In this document: positions 1-13,500 of the stretch, piece by piece | Layout of the letters: every line of letters starts with the position of its first letter | Numbering within the stretch: position 1 is the first letter of the stretch | Assembly (NCBI GenBank): GCA_934216155.1 | Contig: CAKQBK010000006.1 | Location: 1-57,063, forward strand | From: an uncultured Dialister sp. | Lineage (GTDB): Bacteria; Bacillota; Negativicutes; Veillonellales; Dialisteraceae | DNA: 57,063 bases | Direction of reading: 5' to 3' | The notes under the pieces: generated by a model | The model's input: the letters and a program-made list of their open reading frames with translations, nothing else | The model's database searches: none | What the model was told of the DNA's origin: nothing | Position numbers and translations under genes: made by a program

Positions 1-313
1 GCAAGCGAACTACATCGCTAGGAGCGTAGCGACGCAGGGATGTAGTGAGACGCCATTTCGAGCGTAGCGAAGATGGGAGGCACTAGCGGTATATTTCGCT
101 ATGAACACAGCAAGCGAACTTGGTGATACCCACTCCTAGCGAGAAGAACTAATTGAATTGAACTCAACCTTACTTGATGACACCAACGTCTATAGGCACA
201 TTCGAGAAACCTGAGAACCTTGAGAAACCTTAGAAACCTGAGAACCCTTTTGCTTCAGTATCACATCTATGAATCACAATCTTTATACAACGAAAGATAA
301 GAGGTGATGACTC
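1..313. repeat. Gene-free left edge with a half copy of the 9-bp-unit element
   Basis: No coding region is supported here. Positions 1-135 carry GC-rich runs built on AGCGTAGCG and AGCGAACT words that recur within the stretch. Positions 199-247 hold the right arm of the 9-bp-unit element: GCACATTCGAGAAACCT followed by degenerate copies of GAGAAACCT, running into a TTTGCTTCAGTA end like that of the full copies downstream. The matching left arm is missing, so this is a solo arm. The next gene starts at 314 behind an AAGAGGTGA ribosome-binding site. Confidence 0.6.
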
Positions 314-1342
314 ATGAGAACCAGTGCTTGGCAGCAGTTGGAGGCCTTTGCTTCCTGGCACCAGCAGGCCCTGTCGACCCCGCAAGGAAAAGCTTTGTGG
401 GGCGTGGATAGGACCATAGAAGAGCGGCTCATGAATCAGGCACCTCTTTATGTTTTGGACAGACAAAGCGTGGATTTCTATGCCGAAGCGGTGCTGCTGG
501 GGCGGCCCCGGGTGGATCTGTCGGCCCAATACCGAGCGGACGTTTTTTACGAGGGAAATCCTCTCATCGGGCGGTCCGTTGGGAAGGAAGGGGATTTCTT
601 CCACTACTACGCCAGGGAATTGGGGAAGCGAAAACCGTCCCTGTTGCCCCAGTGTATGTTGTACTTGGAAGCCGACATCGGAGAAGGGACGTCGCCCGAT
701 GTATCGTCTTTCATCAACTTATCCGGCGATTTCGTGGCTGACCTGTTGCCGCTGGTATTGAAATATCGAAAGCGGTCCATGGCGACAGTCTGTTTGCTGT
801 CCCAATTACAACGAGTGAGGCCCTGGGGCGAGCCGTGGCATATCGGATTCATGGAGGCCCGAGAAGAAAAGCCGTTGCGGCTGGTTCTCCTATTGCACCA
901 TGGATTGTCCGATATACCAAATATATTGAAAAGGCTTGGCACGTCGGCGTTTCCCAAAGAAGGATGGCAGCTGTTAGAAGACATCGATAAGAACCGTTTA
1001 TTTTATTACATGTTAGACTTGGACGTTTTCCCCGATGGGACAGTGGGTCCCACCATTGGCGTGGAACTTCTAATAAAAGACGTCAAATGGCCCAAGGAAC
1101 AGCAAGAATTCATGAAGACAGAAGCCTATCACAGGTTCCTATATAAGTTACAATCCGTCGGCCTGGCAGACCAAAGAGTCGAAGGCATCACACCGGCGGT
1201 GGCAGAAAATACATTCCGAGAGAATAGTAACGTCTATTCTCGCATATCCCATTTTAAACTTCGTTGGCAGGATGGCAGAGCCTTACCGGCGAAAGTATAT
1301 GTGCAAATACGAAATGAAGTTGTAGATGAAATAAGGATTTGA
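314..1342 (+). CDS. Unrecognised 342-aa protein upstream of the giant adhesin
   Basis: I do not recognise this family. The ATG at 314 follows AAGAGGTGA (about 299-307) with normal spacing. The frame runs 342 codons to TGA without a signal peptide or clear membrane segment, so a cytoplasmic soluble protein is likely. It is rich in Leu, Arg and aromatic residues. Visible landmarks are a Tyr-Leu-Glu-Ala-Asp-Ile segment near residue 117 and a short acidic motif, LDLDVFPDGTVGPTIGVEL, near residues 234-252 that looks like a conserved active or binding segment. The next gene on the same strand is the 20-kb adhesin, 205 bp downstream across a long hairpin, so co-transcription is possible but unproven. 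The protein lacks the beta-barrel and POTRA features expected of a two-partner secretion transporter. Confidence 0.7.
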   Translation: MRTSAWQQLEAFASWHQQALSTPQGKALWGVDRTIEERLMNQAPLYVLDRQSVDFYAEAVLLGRPRVDLSAQYRADVFYEGNPLIGRSVGKEGDFFHYYARELGKRKPSLLPQCMLYLEADIGEGTSPDVSSFINLSGDFVADLLPLVLKYRKRSMATVCLLSQLQRVRPWGEPWHIGFMEAREEKPLRLVLLLHHGLSDIPNILKRLGTSAFPKEGWQLLEDIDKNRLFYYMLDLDVFPDGTVGPTIGVELLIKDVKWPKEQQEFMKTEAYHRFLYKLQSVGLADQRVEGITPAVAENTFRENSNVYSRISHFKLRWQDGRALPAKVYVQIRNEVVDEIRI

Positions 1343-1372
1343 GACAATTCACAGAGTTCTGATAGGGAGTAC

Positions 1373-1475
1373 AGGTTGCTCAAGTTTCTCAGGTTACTCA
1401 GGTTCTTCAAATGTGCCGATAGCCCTTAGCAGCACATTCGAGAAACCTGAGAATCCTGAGAAACTTGAGCGACCT
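1373..1475. repeat. Long hairpin of the 9-bp-unit family, between the unknown gene and the adhesin
   Basis: Left arm 1373-1416 and right arm 1432-1475 are 44 nt each. By hand, 38 of 44 positions are complementary, with a 15-nt loop. Each arm consists of imperfect 9-bp units (GAGAAACCT on the right, its complement on the left) with AATGTGC/GCACATT next to the loop. This is a copy of the MITE-like element described at 21638-21867, without recognisable tips. A GTG-initiated extension of the adhesin frame begins in the loop, but the codons there only spell out the repeat and are unlikely to be translated. The hairpin lies in the probable 5' leader of the adhesin mRNA. Confidence 0.75.
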
Positions 1476-1547
1476 GAGAAACCTGTATCGCAACAGGAAT
1501 CCCAGAGAATGTCTCTTATCGTTAAGACCAATTATGGGGAGAAGCAT

Positions 1548-4500
1548 ATGAAATACAGAAAACACAACGCAGGACAAACAAGCAGTATAGTAGGGCAGAA
1601 AGCACAGAAGAAAAAACTGCGAAGCCAGGTACTTCGTTCCGCTATGGCTTTTGGCGTGGCCGTCACCTCCTGGATGGGCATGGGCATGACCGAAGCTTTG
1701 GCAGAAGGAAATATTACCCGTGTGAACGATCGGAATACCAATCTCATGCAGAACAAGAAAGCGGATATCTTTGCAGAGTCTGCTTCTGGGAGTGTGGGGT
1801 TGAACCGTTTTCAGGATTTCCATGTGGATAGCAAGGAAATGGCCAATCTGTATTTCAAAACAGCCAATGATTCCAAAACGCTGGATACGTTGGTCAATAC
1901 GGTAGAAAATCGCATCGATATCCAGGGCACCGTCAATGCCATTCGAGACAACAACATCGGTGGGAATCTGTATTTCCTGAGTCCTAAAGGCATGGTTATC
2001 GGTGCCGGTGGCGTCATCAATGCAGGCTCCCTGACAGCCATCACCATGAATCAGAACGATTTGCCGACGTCTGCGGAAGCGGCTGCAACGGCTATTCAAG
2101 ATGGTACTTGGAAAGCCTCCAGCTCTTTGGATGGTTCTATTGTGGTCAATGGACAAATCAATACCATGACCGGCATCGATCTCCAGGCCGCTGCCATTTA
2201 TGTGCAGAAAGCGGACGGAGCCGACAAGACACCAAGTCTTCGCACCGGTCTGGTATTTAATAATACGGTCAATACCGATGGTATATATGAAGTGGACGAT
2301 TCGCAGAAACTCACTGCGTCTATTTCTGATGGAAAAATTATTATTGCAGACCCCAATGCAAAAAATAACACCAACTTACAGGGCGATGGCAGCATCAAAC
2401 TGACCGCTTCTGTGAATGAAAAGAATGCCATCGACCCGGATTCTACCCTGGGAAGCTGGCTGAAAAAGAGCACCTTAGCCAAAGCAGAAGTGGTAGTAGG
2501 CGAAGGGGCCACCATTGCCGCTGCGGGGGATGTATCCATCACGTCCGATTCTCAATTGTCTCATTCCAATATTCCAGAAAACGTCGAATCCACCAAAGAG
2601 GAAGAAGGGGACCATTGGTACAACTATATCGGAACCGCCATGGCCAATACGGAAGTGAATGGTGCCATCAGCGGTACCAATGTGACCATCAGTTCTCATG
2701 CTTCTTCCGATTTAACCTTGGACCAGTACCACAATTTCTTGGAAGTCGCTAAAAATGATGTGGCCGACGGCATGAAAGATACGTTGGTAGAAAAAATTGC
2801 CAATGGTATTTTTAAGAAAATAGACAAAGATGGCGGGAAAGAAGAAGGCGAAACCAAGGAAAAAGCCAAAGCGGCTTTGAAAGGAGCGCTGAATCAGGTT
2901 CATGTGACCTATGGGTCTTCTGCAGCCAAAGCCAATACCACCATTGGCTCTACGGCGCAGGTGACTGCCAAAGCTGTGAAAGATGGAGAAAGTGCTATTG
3001 GTGGTGATATCACGGTCAAGGCGACCAGTGCGTCCACCAATGGGGCGCAGCTCACGGTGCGCCCGGAATTAGAAAGTGGAGCTACCCAGTATGCGGACTA
3101 TTTCACCGGCGGATTGATTTATGAAGACAATGTGAGCCATGCCACGGTCAATATAGATGGAAATTTGACATCCGATGGGAAAACAGAAATCGAAGCCAAT
3201 GCGACTGGCAAGGTCAATGCAGCCATGGGGGTTAAAAACTCTAAGTACGCAGACGGCACCAGTGTTCCAAGCATGGCGACTGTGGCAGTAGGGGTCAATA
3301 CAGAGGATACCCAAGCAGAAGTCAATATTGGGAAAAAGAAAAATGATGCCACCGTGACCGCCGGTAAGGATTTGTCCGTCAAATCCCACACCGAAAATGA
3401 GATGACCAGCGCTGTCATGGCGACCAGTGATGACAATACCGCCTTTAGCACCACCATCAATGTGGTGACTAGTACGGGCCAGGCTGCGGTGAACAATGCA
3501 GGCAAACTGACCAGTAAGGACGGAAATGTGGAGATCCAGGCCGATCACAATCTGAATACACTGAACGTCATCACCGGCAATGCCTTTACGGACAACATGT
3601 TTGCTCCGGTAGAAACGGTATTCAATTCCGATGTATTTCAAGAGAGAACCAGTGAATTTCAACCATTGGCCCAGCTTTTCTATGCCCAGAATCCCTATGC
3701 TCTGGGGGAGAATGTATCTCTGGCAGGAAATACGTGGAAAAATTACTTTGATATCGGTGCGTCTATTGCCGTGTCCAACGTGACCAATACGGCCAAAGTC
3801 AATCTGGACGATACCTCTCGCATTCAGGCCAATGGGGAGGAAGGAAATGTCACTATCGATGCAGGCGTGACTGTCGGTGATGTGAGACATATCACCAGTC
3901 ATCTCTTGGAAGCCAGCAACCCGCAGACCAATTACGGTGTATCCGCTGCGGTCGGTATTTCCAATATGACCAACACCGCTGAAGTGAATGTGAATTCCAA
4001 TGCTACGGGAGAGGAAAAATCCATCGAAGCCGGTGGTGATGTGACCATCCATGCAGGAACTACTCAGGAATATCAGCGGCTTGATGATATGACATCGACT
4101 TTGAAGGATGAGTGGAAGAAATTTTATGACTATTGGAGCAAAAAGCCAGACAGTTCTGAAGAAGCCAAAGAAAAGTTAAAAGAACTGAAAGAAGTTTATG
4201 ATAGGTTGATTCCATTGATTCCCACTAGCTTTAACGTGAATGCTCTCAATCGGGAAGGGCTGATCAATGAAGCAAGACAAGCCTATGAATTGGCTCAGTA
4301 TTTGGATAAAGATGCGACACTCCTTCCTGCTTTGGAAAAGTTCCTGGATGCATCCAACTATGCCAATATGTATGTGGCCTCTTCGGCCAAGAAACAACCA
4401 TGGTCCGGCGATGCCACTGCCATGGCTTCCGGCAGCGTGGGGGTGCAGAATTTACATAACAATGCCCATGTCAATATGGGACCTAAAACGAAAATCACAG

Positions 4501-7500
4501 CCGGCGGCGATGCGTCCATTACTGCCGATGTGAAAGAAGAAAATGTATTGGTTGCAGGGAAACTCATTTTGTCTTCTTTACCAGCTGATATAGCTTCTCC
4601 GGAAAATACGTCTGTAGGTTTAGGCGGCACTGTAGGTGTGCAGAATGCCTACACGGACAGTTTGGTGAAAGTGGCCAATGATGTGACCATCGATGCCAAT
4701 ACTATCCAGTTGGCTACCAACAATGATGTGTTGAATATCGGTACAGCGGTAGGCGGTGCCAAGACCAGCAAACTGGGCATCACCGGTATGGTGAATTACT
4801 TGGGCGGTACATCCCATGCGAATACCCTGGTCGATGATGATGTGAACCTCACTGCCAAAGAGGCTTTGGATCTGACCGCGCAGAACAAGACCAATGGAAT
4901 CAGCATAGTGGGCGATTTCATGAGGGGAGAAAATTCCTCCATCGGCGTCAGCACCGGCGTGATTTCCTATGACGTACAGACCCGGGCCAAAGTGGCGAAC
5001 TTGGAAACCAACGAAGATGGCACTTCTTCGGAATCAGAAGAAAACAAACGTAAAAAAGGAACCATACAAGCAGGCAAGGTTCATGTAGGTGCTACCACGG
5101 AAGGTACCATCAATACCATCACCGTAGCGGGCACCACCAGTGGCTCCGGCGGTGGATCCGGTGACAAAGACAAGACGGACAATGAAAATGGCGATGCCGG
5201 CGGCGTGGATGTGAAAGACGATGGAGACAATACAGTCGTATCCGACAAGGACAGTGCAGAAGGCGGTAGTGGAGACATTGTAATCAGCGGCGATACCGAT
5301 GAACCAGCTCCGCCATCTATGGCTGCTGATGATCCACCGGCTCCGCCGAGCTCTGGGACCATTGATAAACCCACCAAGCCAACGGCGCAGGCAGATACAG
5401 CCAAGACACAAGCTTTGGGGCAGGAAAGAGTGGGTGATTCTTCCAGAAATAAAGGAAAGAGTACCACACTTCGCGTCAATGGTGCTGGCAGTGTATCTTG
5501 GAACTATGTGAAAGACGACACCGAAGCCGGACTGGACAATGTGAAAATCACATTGACAAAACCGACCGATGCAAGCAAACCGTCTCTCACCGTAGAAGCC
5601 CAGGACAATTCCTACATCGGAGCGTACAGCGGCGCTATGGCCCTGACGAAAATGGGTATTTCTAATACGAAAGACAACAATGGCGGCAGGAAATTTGATG
5701 CGTCTCTTTCCGGTGCCATTGCAAAGAATGATCTCCACAAAGTCACTTGGGCCTCTTTAGGAAATACCACCGTGACAGTTGATAAGGACGCAGCAGCAGA
5801 CATTTTGAACTATGCCCACAACAGCGGTGCCCAAGTGGCAGCCGGTGTTTCCTTGGGGCTCGAAACAGGCAAACGCAGCGGCAGCGTGTCTGTCAATTTG
5901 GGTGCTTCTGGCTCGGCCAACTACGTAGATAGCCAGGTTCATGCGGACATGACAGGGAATAGTCTGTCTGGTGCAAAAAACACAGTCAGCAATGTGGCCT
6001 ATGACCAGGATATCCAAGTGGCAGGCGGCGTGACTGCGCAGTATGCCAATTCCAATGCCAGCGTAGGGGCTGCGGCATCGATCAATAAAGTAAAAAATGA
6101 CATTCAGGCAGCGATGAAAAATAATAACATCGGTACCTCTGCTTCAAGTGTCCAAAATGTAGAGAACATCGCAGGTAGTCACCTGACCCAGGTGGGCAGT
6201 GCCATTTCTGTTGGCGTGTCTCGGGGAGGGAAATCTTACGCCGTAGGAAACGTAGCGATTTCCAATAACAGCATTTCCAATACGGTCAATGCCACCGTTG
6301 AAGGCGGTGAAATCCATACAGAAAAAGTGTCTGTAGAAGCCACAGACGGAAAGATTTCTGTCCGTGGAGAAGAAGTAGCAGATAATAGCCACGTCAATGA
6401 TTTGAACAATGCCAATGGAACCAGCCAAAACATTTTTGAACTGGATGGCAGCGATGCGATGGCCAATGCCAATGGCAAGGACGGCAGCGATATGACTGCC
6501 AAAGTGGAAGAGGGCAAGGATAGTGCTACCTATGACCATAAGAAGATCGAAGTAACCAATAAAGGAAATACCATCGTAGGAACCGCACTGGGCTTGGGCG
6601 TAAAGACCGGAAGTGGTGACAATGCCGATGTGGCAGGAGCTGCGGCAGCGGTGGTGAATTCAGTAAAGAACAATTTCACTGCCTCTGTGAAGGGAGCCAC
6701 TATTTCTACAGGACCTAGCAATGAAGATGGGGTGGCTATGAAAGTGGCGGCTTCCAGCGATACCAAGATGATTGGCGTCGCTGCCGGCGTGGCAGCCATT
6801 GCAGGAAGCGGCGAAAAAGCTAGCTTTGCAGCGGCCGGTTCTGGGGTGAGACAGTTTATTCAGAATCAGACCACAGCCACCGTAGAAGATACCATCGTGA
6901 CCACGGACCATTTGGACGTGACCGGAAAAACAAACTCCAGCCTGGTCAGTGTGGCTGGACAAGTGAGCGCCGAAACCGGCAAGTCCGGCGGGGCTGCTGG
7001 TTTGACTTGGGCCGATAACATTCTGAAAAACAACACCGGTGCCTATGCCAAAGGGCTCACACTGTCTAGTATTTCTGGCGGAGAAACCAACCTGGATGTG
7101 ACAGGGACAAATACATCGCATACTTGGGCAGTAGCTGCTGGAGCCGGTGTGTCTTTGGGCCATGGAGCCTTTGAAGGGGCCGGCGCCATCAATGAAGGCA
7201 CAAACAATACGGAGGCTATTGTCGATCGGAGTGATAGCAAGGAAAAAACGATCATTACCAATGCCAAATCCATCCAAGTGAAAGCCACTGATACAGCCAA
7301 TGCGAAAGCCATTGCTGGAACCGTGGCTGTAGCAGCAGGAAGTGATAAACCATCGGCCACCATTGGCGGTTCCCTCAGTTACAACAACATCGGAAACAGT
7401 GCTACCGATAAGCAGCATGTGACTGCCAAACTTAGTAACGCAACCATCACCACTACCAACGAAGCAGATATCCAAGTGGTAGCGGATAACCAGGCGAACT

Positions 7501-10500
7501 TCGTAAATCTTGCCTTGGGCGGTGCGGTCCGTACAGGCAGCAGCAGCGGCGGAGCCGCACAGGGCAGCGTAGCCATCACGACTCTCTATACCGATACACT
7601 GGCTTCTATGGAAGGTACGAATATTGACACTTCGGACAAAGATAAGAAAAATGCCAAAGTGTCTGTTCAGGCTAATAGCGATAGTTCCATCACCAACAGT
7701 GCCGATGGGATCGCAGCCAGTGTCAGCACTGGCGAAGGGATTTCTTTGGCAGGAAGCGGCAGTGTTTCTACTATCAAGAGTGATGCCGATACCAATGCAC
7801 AAATTATAAAGAGCAATTTGCACTTGAAAAATCTCATTGCTCAAGCGAAGTCGGACAATACGATTACCAATATCAGCATGGGCCTCTCTGCGGCGGTCGC
7901 TACCGCTGGCGGCAGCGGTGCTTTGGCTGGTAACGTAGCAGCGAATACCATCGCCAATGACACTGGTGTATCTATCAACAAATCGACTATTTCTGCCGAT
8001 GGAACCGTGGCTGCTTTGGCAAAGAGCAACGAAGCGATTGCCAACTACGGCGGTGCTGTCAGTGTAGGCGCATCGGCTGAAAATCTCGGTGTCGCATTGG
8101 GCACTACCATTGTGACCAATACCATCACAGGAAATACCACGTCCTCTGTGGCTGATAGCGAAATCACTGCCTTGGGCCATGATGAGGGTGTGACTGTCAA
8201 TGAACAAACCGACAATGGAACCAAGAAGAAAGGTTTCGTGGTCCATGCGGATGCCACCCATGAAATCAAAGATATTTCCATCACCGGAGCGGTGGGCGTT
8301 TCTGCTACAACTGGCGTAGCCGTCGATGCCACGGTGGTCATCAATACCATTGGCGGAAAAACTGGTGCTACCGTTTCTAATACCAATGTCAACAAAGATA
8401 AAACCATCGAAGATTTGAAAAATGCCGATGTTTCTGTTACTGCTCATGACAAAGCAGATATCAACTCCCATTTGGGAACTTTGGCTGTTGGTATTGCTGG
8501 TACGGCTGGCGTAGGGGCTGCAGGGGCCGGCGATAGAAATACAGTTTCCCGTGAAACGGTGGCACAGATCACGGGCAATTCGCAGGCAGCAAATACCCTT
8601 AATGCCCATGATGTAGCAGTCAACGCACTGGGCGAAACCCAAATTCACGTCAGCGAAAGCGGCGTGGCCGCAGGCGGTAGTGCCACTGGTGCCGCAGCGG
8701 CAGTAGGTTCCGTATCGGTGGACCGTTTCACTAGTAAGACTTCTGCTTTGGTATCTGGTGTAACAGGCACCGTTCATTCTTTGGATGTGGAAGCCAACCG
8801 CTTGGCTAAGGTAGATACTTACAACAATGCCATCAGTCTTTCCGGTGCCATTGGTAGTGGGTCTGTCAGTGTAGGTGTGACCGATGTGGAAGATACGAGC
8901 CATACGAAGGCGGAAGTATCCAAGGTACAGCTGTCTTCTGATGGAAATAAGGACAGCCATGTAAACGTGAAAGCCCATAACGATACAGAGGTTGCTACCG
9001 AACTCTCTGGGGATGCGTTAGCCGTTTCTATTGGCGGGGCCGCTGGTATTTCTGTAGCCAATGTGAATATGGAAAGCCAAGTGGAAGCGAAAGTCGATCA
9101 GTCTGTGCTGGGGCAGGCGGATAACAAATTCGGTGATATCCAAGTGACGGCACAGAATACTATTTCTCATGCCTATAAAAATGTAGCCGCTGGTATCAGC
9201 TCTTTGCTGGGCGTGGCCGTCGGCAAAGGGGCAGTCAATGTCAATACTGGGACTTCCGCTACCATTTCCAATTCCGAATTGTATGGTGGAAATATCCTTG
9301 TTGGTGCGGATGAAAAACGAAATATCCAAGCCTCTATGGTGGGTGTCGGCATCGGTGCTCTCAATGTGGGCGTCAACGTGATGTATACCAATGTGGGGAC
9401 ATCCCTGAAAGATGGGTATACCTATGACCGAAACGGTGAGGGAGAAAACGCATCGTACGATACGCAAGAATTGCAAAGCTATGTGAATGAGGCGTTGTCT
9501 CGCATGAACCAGCAGGCAGAAAAGGCAAAGACTTATGATCACTCCATCGAAAAAGGAAGCACCACCATCAACAAGGGCGACGCTTCCAAAGCGGGGCTGA
9601 CGACTGCCGTATCCAATAGTACGCTCACCGCAAATGATAAGCTGGATATCCATGCCAAAGCAACCACCAATACAGATATTTCCATCCATCAAACGGGAAT
9701 TGGCATTGCCAATGTAGCCGTAGCCGCCAATCGGATGGATGTGGAAAACAAATTGAACGTTTCGATTTCGAATGCTAAGCTTTCAGGCAATGAGGTCCAA
9801 ATCCAATCCACCACCGATGGCAAATTAAAGAGCTACACCGGCCAAGGTGGATTCAGCGGTGTCACCTATGCAGATACCACCGGATATGTGAAACACGGTG
9901 GGACCAATTCCATTTCTATCGATGACAGCACCATCATGTCCACAGGTCATCCACTATGGGTACGGGCACTCAATGAGGCGAAAATCGATAACAGCAGTAT
10001 GAATATCAACTTATCCAGTGTCAATGCAGGCCGGATGGTACTGGATAGTGAAGACAGTAGTGAAGTGGCTGTTCGTTTGGGAGAAAAGGGCCAGAAGAAA
10101 AATACCTTCACTGCGTCTTCCATTGATATAGAAGCGCAAAATGCACCAGGGGTGAAATCAGAGAATAAGGCAGATGTGACACCGATTTCTAGTCTCAAAG
10201 CAAAAGGCGTCATCACAACCGCCAGAGCCACCGGGAAAGCCACACTGAATGTGACCGATCGAAATCATTTTGATACCGACAAAGAAGAGGGCTTGGTTAT
10301 GCTGTCCGCTTTGACCGGCGGGCAAGGAAATAAATATTTCACCACCGAAGCCATCAGTCATACCGTCGGTGTCGGTGGGATAGACATAGCAGTCAATAAA
10401 TCTCGCACCTACAATGGGATGGAAGCCTCTGCCACCTTGGGTGCTGCTTCGTTTGCCCATGAAGAAAAAGAAATCATTGATGGCAAAGAAACCACACAGA

Positions 10501-13500
10501 CCACCTATGCCGATGTCAGTGTCGGCGCGTCCAATGATACGACTTCCCATAGCTACATTCACTCCGTAGATGCAGGCGGTGCCATCAGTGGCAACAATTT
10601 CGCCCAAAACTATTCCTATAGCAAAGCCACTACGACCATCGATACGGGAAAGGACACGCTCCATGTGAAAAATCTGGACGCCTATGCGTCAAATAGTGAT
10701 ACCGTAGAAGCCAGGGCCGATGGAACGTCGGCGGGGATGGTTGCTATTTCTCCCTTCTTGGCGAAAGTAGAAAATACAGTAGATGCCAAGACCACCATGA
10801 ATGTGAAGGGAAATATCCTGTCGGACGAAGATACCTATTTGTTCGCTTTGCGGAATGATGATTACAATCTGCTGGCCAATGGACTCACTGTGACCGTTGC
10901 TGGCGGCGGCGCAGCAGGGGCTTACAATCACATCACCAATGACACAGTTATGAATCTTGACAACGCTCTTATAGGCAGCGTCGGTGATTTGCTTGTGGAT
11001 GCAGAAAATACCACCACCTTGAATCGCAAAAAAGGATTTGAAAAAATGGTCATGGGCACCGGTTGGGATGCCGTTGGGGTCGATACGTCTCGCATTGACA
11101 ATACCATTCTTTCCAACGCCCATGTGAATCTGGATCAGTCCCTGCTTTTGTCCAATGGCAGCGCAGATGTGATTAGCCATACCGATGAAGATTTACTGGT
11201 CAATGGGTATGTGTACAACGTCAGTGTGGGTGGCGGTGCGGAAGCCAGAGTGAACAATAGCCTGACCAACGATGACCGGATTACCCTCAGGGACAGCAAG
11301 ATCAAAACATTGAAATCCGGGAAAGATATCACCTTGTCTGCTGCCGATGATGTGAAACTTTTCACCTATGCCAATGCGGAAACGGCTACAGGGATTCTGA
11401 CCGGCGCCAATGCGCTGATGAAAAACCAGCTAACTAGAAATAACAGCATCGATATGAGCCAGGGAACCAATAGCCTCTATAGCAGCCAGGATATTCATCT
11501 CTATGCAGGAAAACACGCGGACGGCAGTGTGTCCTTACTGGATTTGGATGCCCAAGCCACCGATTTCATTGGCGGGGCCATTCCGGTATTCCCTCGTCCG
11601 TCGGTTTCTAACACCATTTCTCAAAACAATCAAATTACCATCGGCAAGGACAGTGCCAGCCGCAGCGTTCGTCATTCCGATTTCTACGCCGCATCGGGCC
11701 GTGAAATGGCCAATGTATCGGCCAATCGCTATGTAGGCATCTACGGCAGCAGCCAGAAAGGGGCCTTTGTCAGCAACGATAAGGGAGAAACCATCCAAGG
11801 TAAGACCGCCAACAATTTCGTACAAGTGGACGGCAGTGCTGTAGCCGGTGTGGCGAATAAGATTGAAATCGTCATTGGCAAAGCTGGCGATGTGGTAGTT
11901 AGAAATAAAGACCTGCGCGATACCGTGGTAGGCGGTGCCAAAGACAGCAGCGATATTTCTGTTTCCGTCAAAGCCGATGAAAGTACAGGCCTCACCAAAG
12001 ATTCCATCCTCTTTGGAACCGAAGATTACACCAGTACCCTTTTCAAACGGTACCAGGAAATCGAGGACCTCATGTTGGAATATGGCAAAGATAACACAGA
12101 CAAAGAAAAATCGGCTGCTTATATGGGATACAAAGCAGAAGCAGAGCGAATCGAACAGGAAATGCTCTCTTTGGGCTTGGCGGCAAAAGACAAAGATGGA
12201 AAGATTATCCCCAAGGCTTCTCTGGCCGTCGATTATGTGGAAATTCCAGAACTCACCAGCTCCGGCGGCAATATCACCGTCGACACCGATGACCTCATCG
12301 GCAGCGGTACCATGAAAGCCCAGGGCTCACCGGAAATTACCATCACCAATAACACCAACTTGATGACAAAAATCGATGGCATCACTGTCGATGATCCAGG
12401 CGGTAAGTTACTCTTTAATGGAAACAATCTGACAGGAAAAACAACCGCCGATTTCAATAAGAGTATTAGTGTCCTCAATAAGGGAAAGAACGCTTCCTTT
12501 GGCACCGTAGAAGCGGCAGACGGACAGTCTGGCAAAATTACCATTACAGGAAATTACAATGGGAATCCGCTGAACTATAAAGGGGACATACTGGATGATA
12601 AAGGCCAGAAAGTAGGCGAAGTGTCCGGTTCTATGAAGCCTATGGCGAACATTCTCATCCAGGGAAATGTGTACTCCAAAGATGGCGAAGTGACCATCCG
12701 GAGTAAGAGTGACAGTATCGTCATTCAGGGCAAAGGAATCAAAGATGCCGTGGCTATCAGCGGGGCAAAAGTCAATATCGATGCGTCTAGCGGAAATATT
12801 ACCCAAGGATACACTGACGGCATTGTCAATATTGGTGGTGATGTAAAGAAACTGTATGATGATGTTTATCAGAAAATCATCAAAAGTGGGAAAACGGACA
12901 AGGTAGATCAAATCAAAACGGATATCAAAGATGGCAGCCAAGCCAGCGGCAGTTATATTGCTGGCGGTCATGTGTACATCAATGCTTCCGATATCAATGT
13001 CAATGGGGTCATCCAGAGTGGTTTCAGTGATTACTATGCGGATATTTCCGATGATTCCACCAAAGAAGCCATTGACCGGATCAATATGAGCTATGACGGA
13101 CAGCGAGAATTGTCCGATGCGGCAGTCACCACCGGCGACAAATACAAAATCATCGAAGGCGGTGCGTTCTGGGATGCCCATGCAGGTTGCTATAAATATC
13201 GGCTCAATGTGTACTACAATCCATCGAGCAAGAAGGTTTTGGTAGAAAATATCGATGCCAGCGGCGGACAGATTTATCTCACCGGCCGTATTTCCAGTAC
13301 CGGCAATGGACAAATCATCTGCCTCGATGGGGTCAGTGATATTTCTTTGAAGAACAGCACTGGCTATGATTTGAAAGTGGGACAGCTCACCACCAATGAT
13401 GTCCATGGTCTTGTTCGCATCCAAGATACGGCGAAGAAAACCTTGACGGAAATCACCAATGGAAAGACCGTGGTAAAAACCATCGATGACCAAGGCCGAA

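Noticed and set aside
314..1342. Two-partner secretion transporter (TpsB) for the adhesin
   Set aside because: No signal peptide, POTRA pattern or beta-barrel alternation, and at 342 aa it is too short.
1413..1547. GTG-initiated 45-codon N-terminal extension of the giant adhesin
   Set aside because: It translates the arm of a repeat hairpin, has no ribosome-binding site, and would bury the signal peptide. The ATG at 1548 has GGGGAG correctly spaced.
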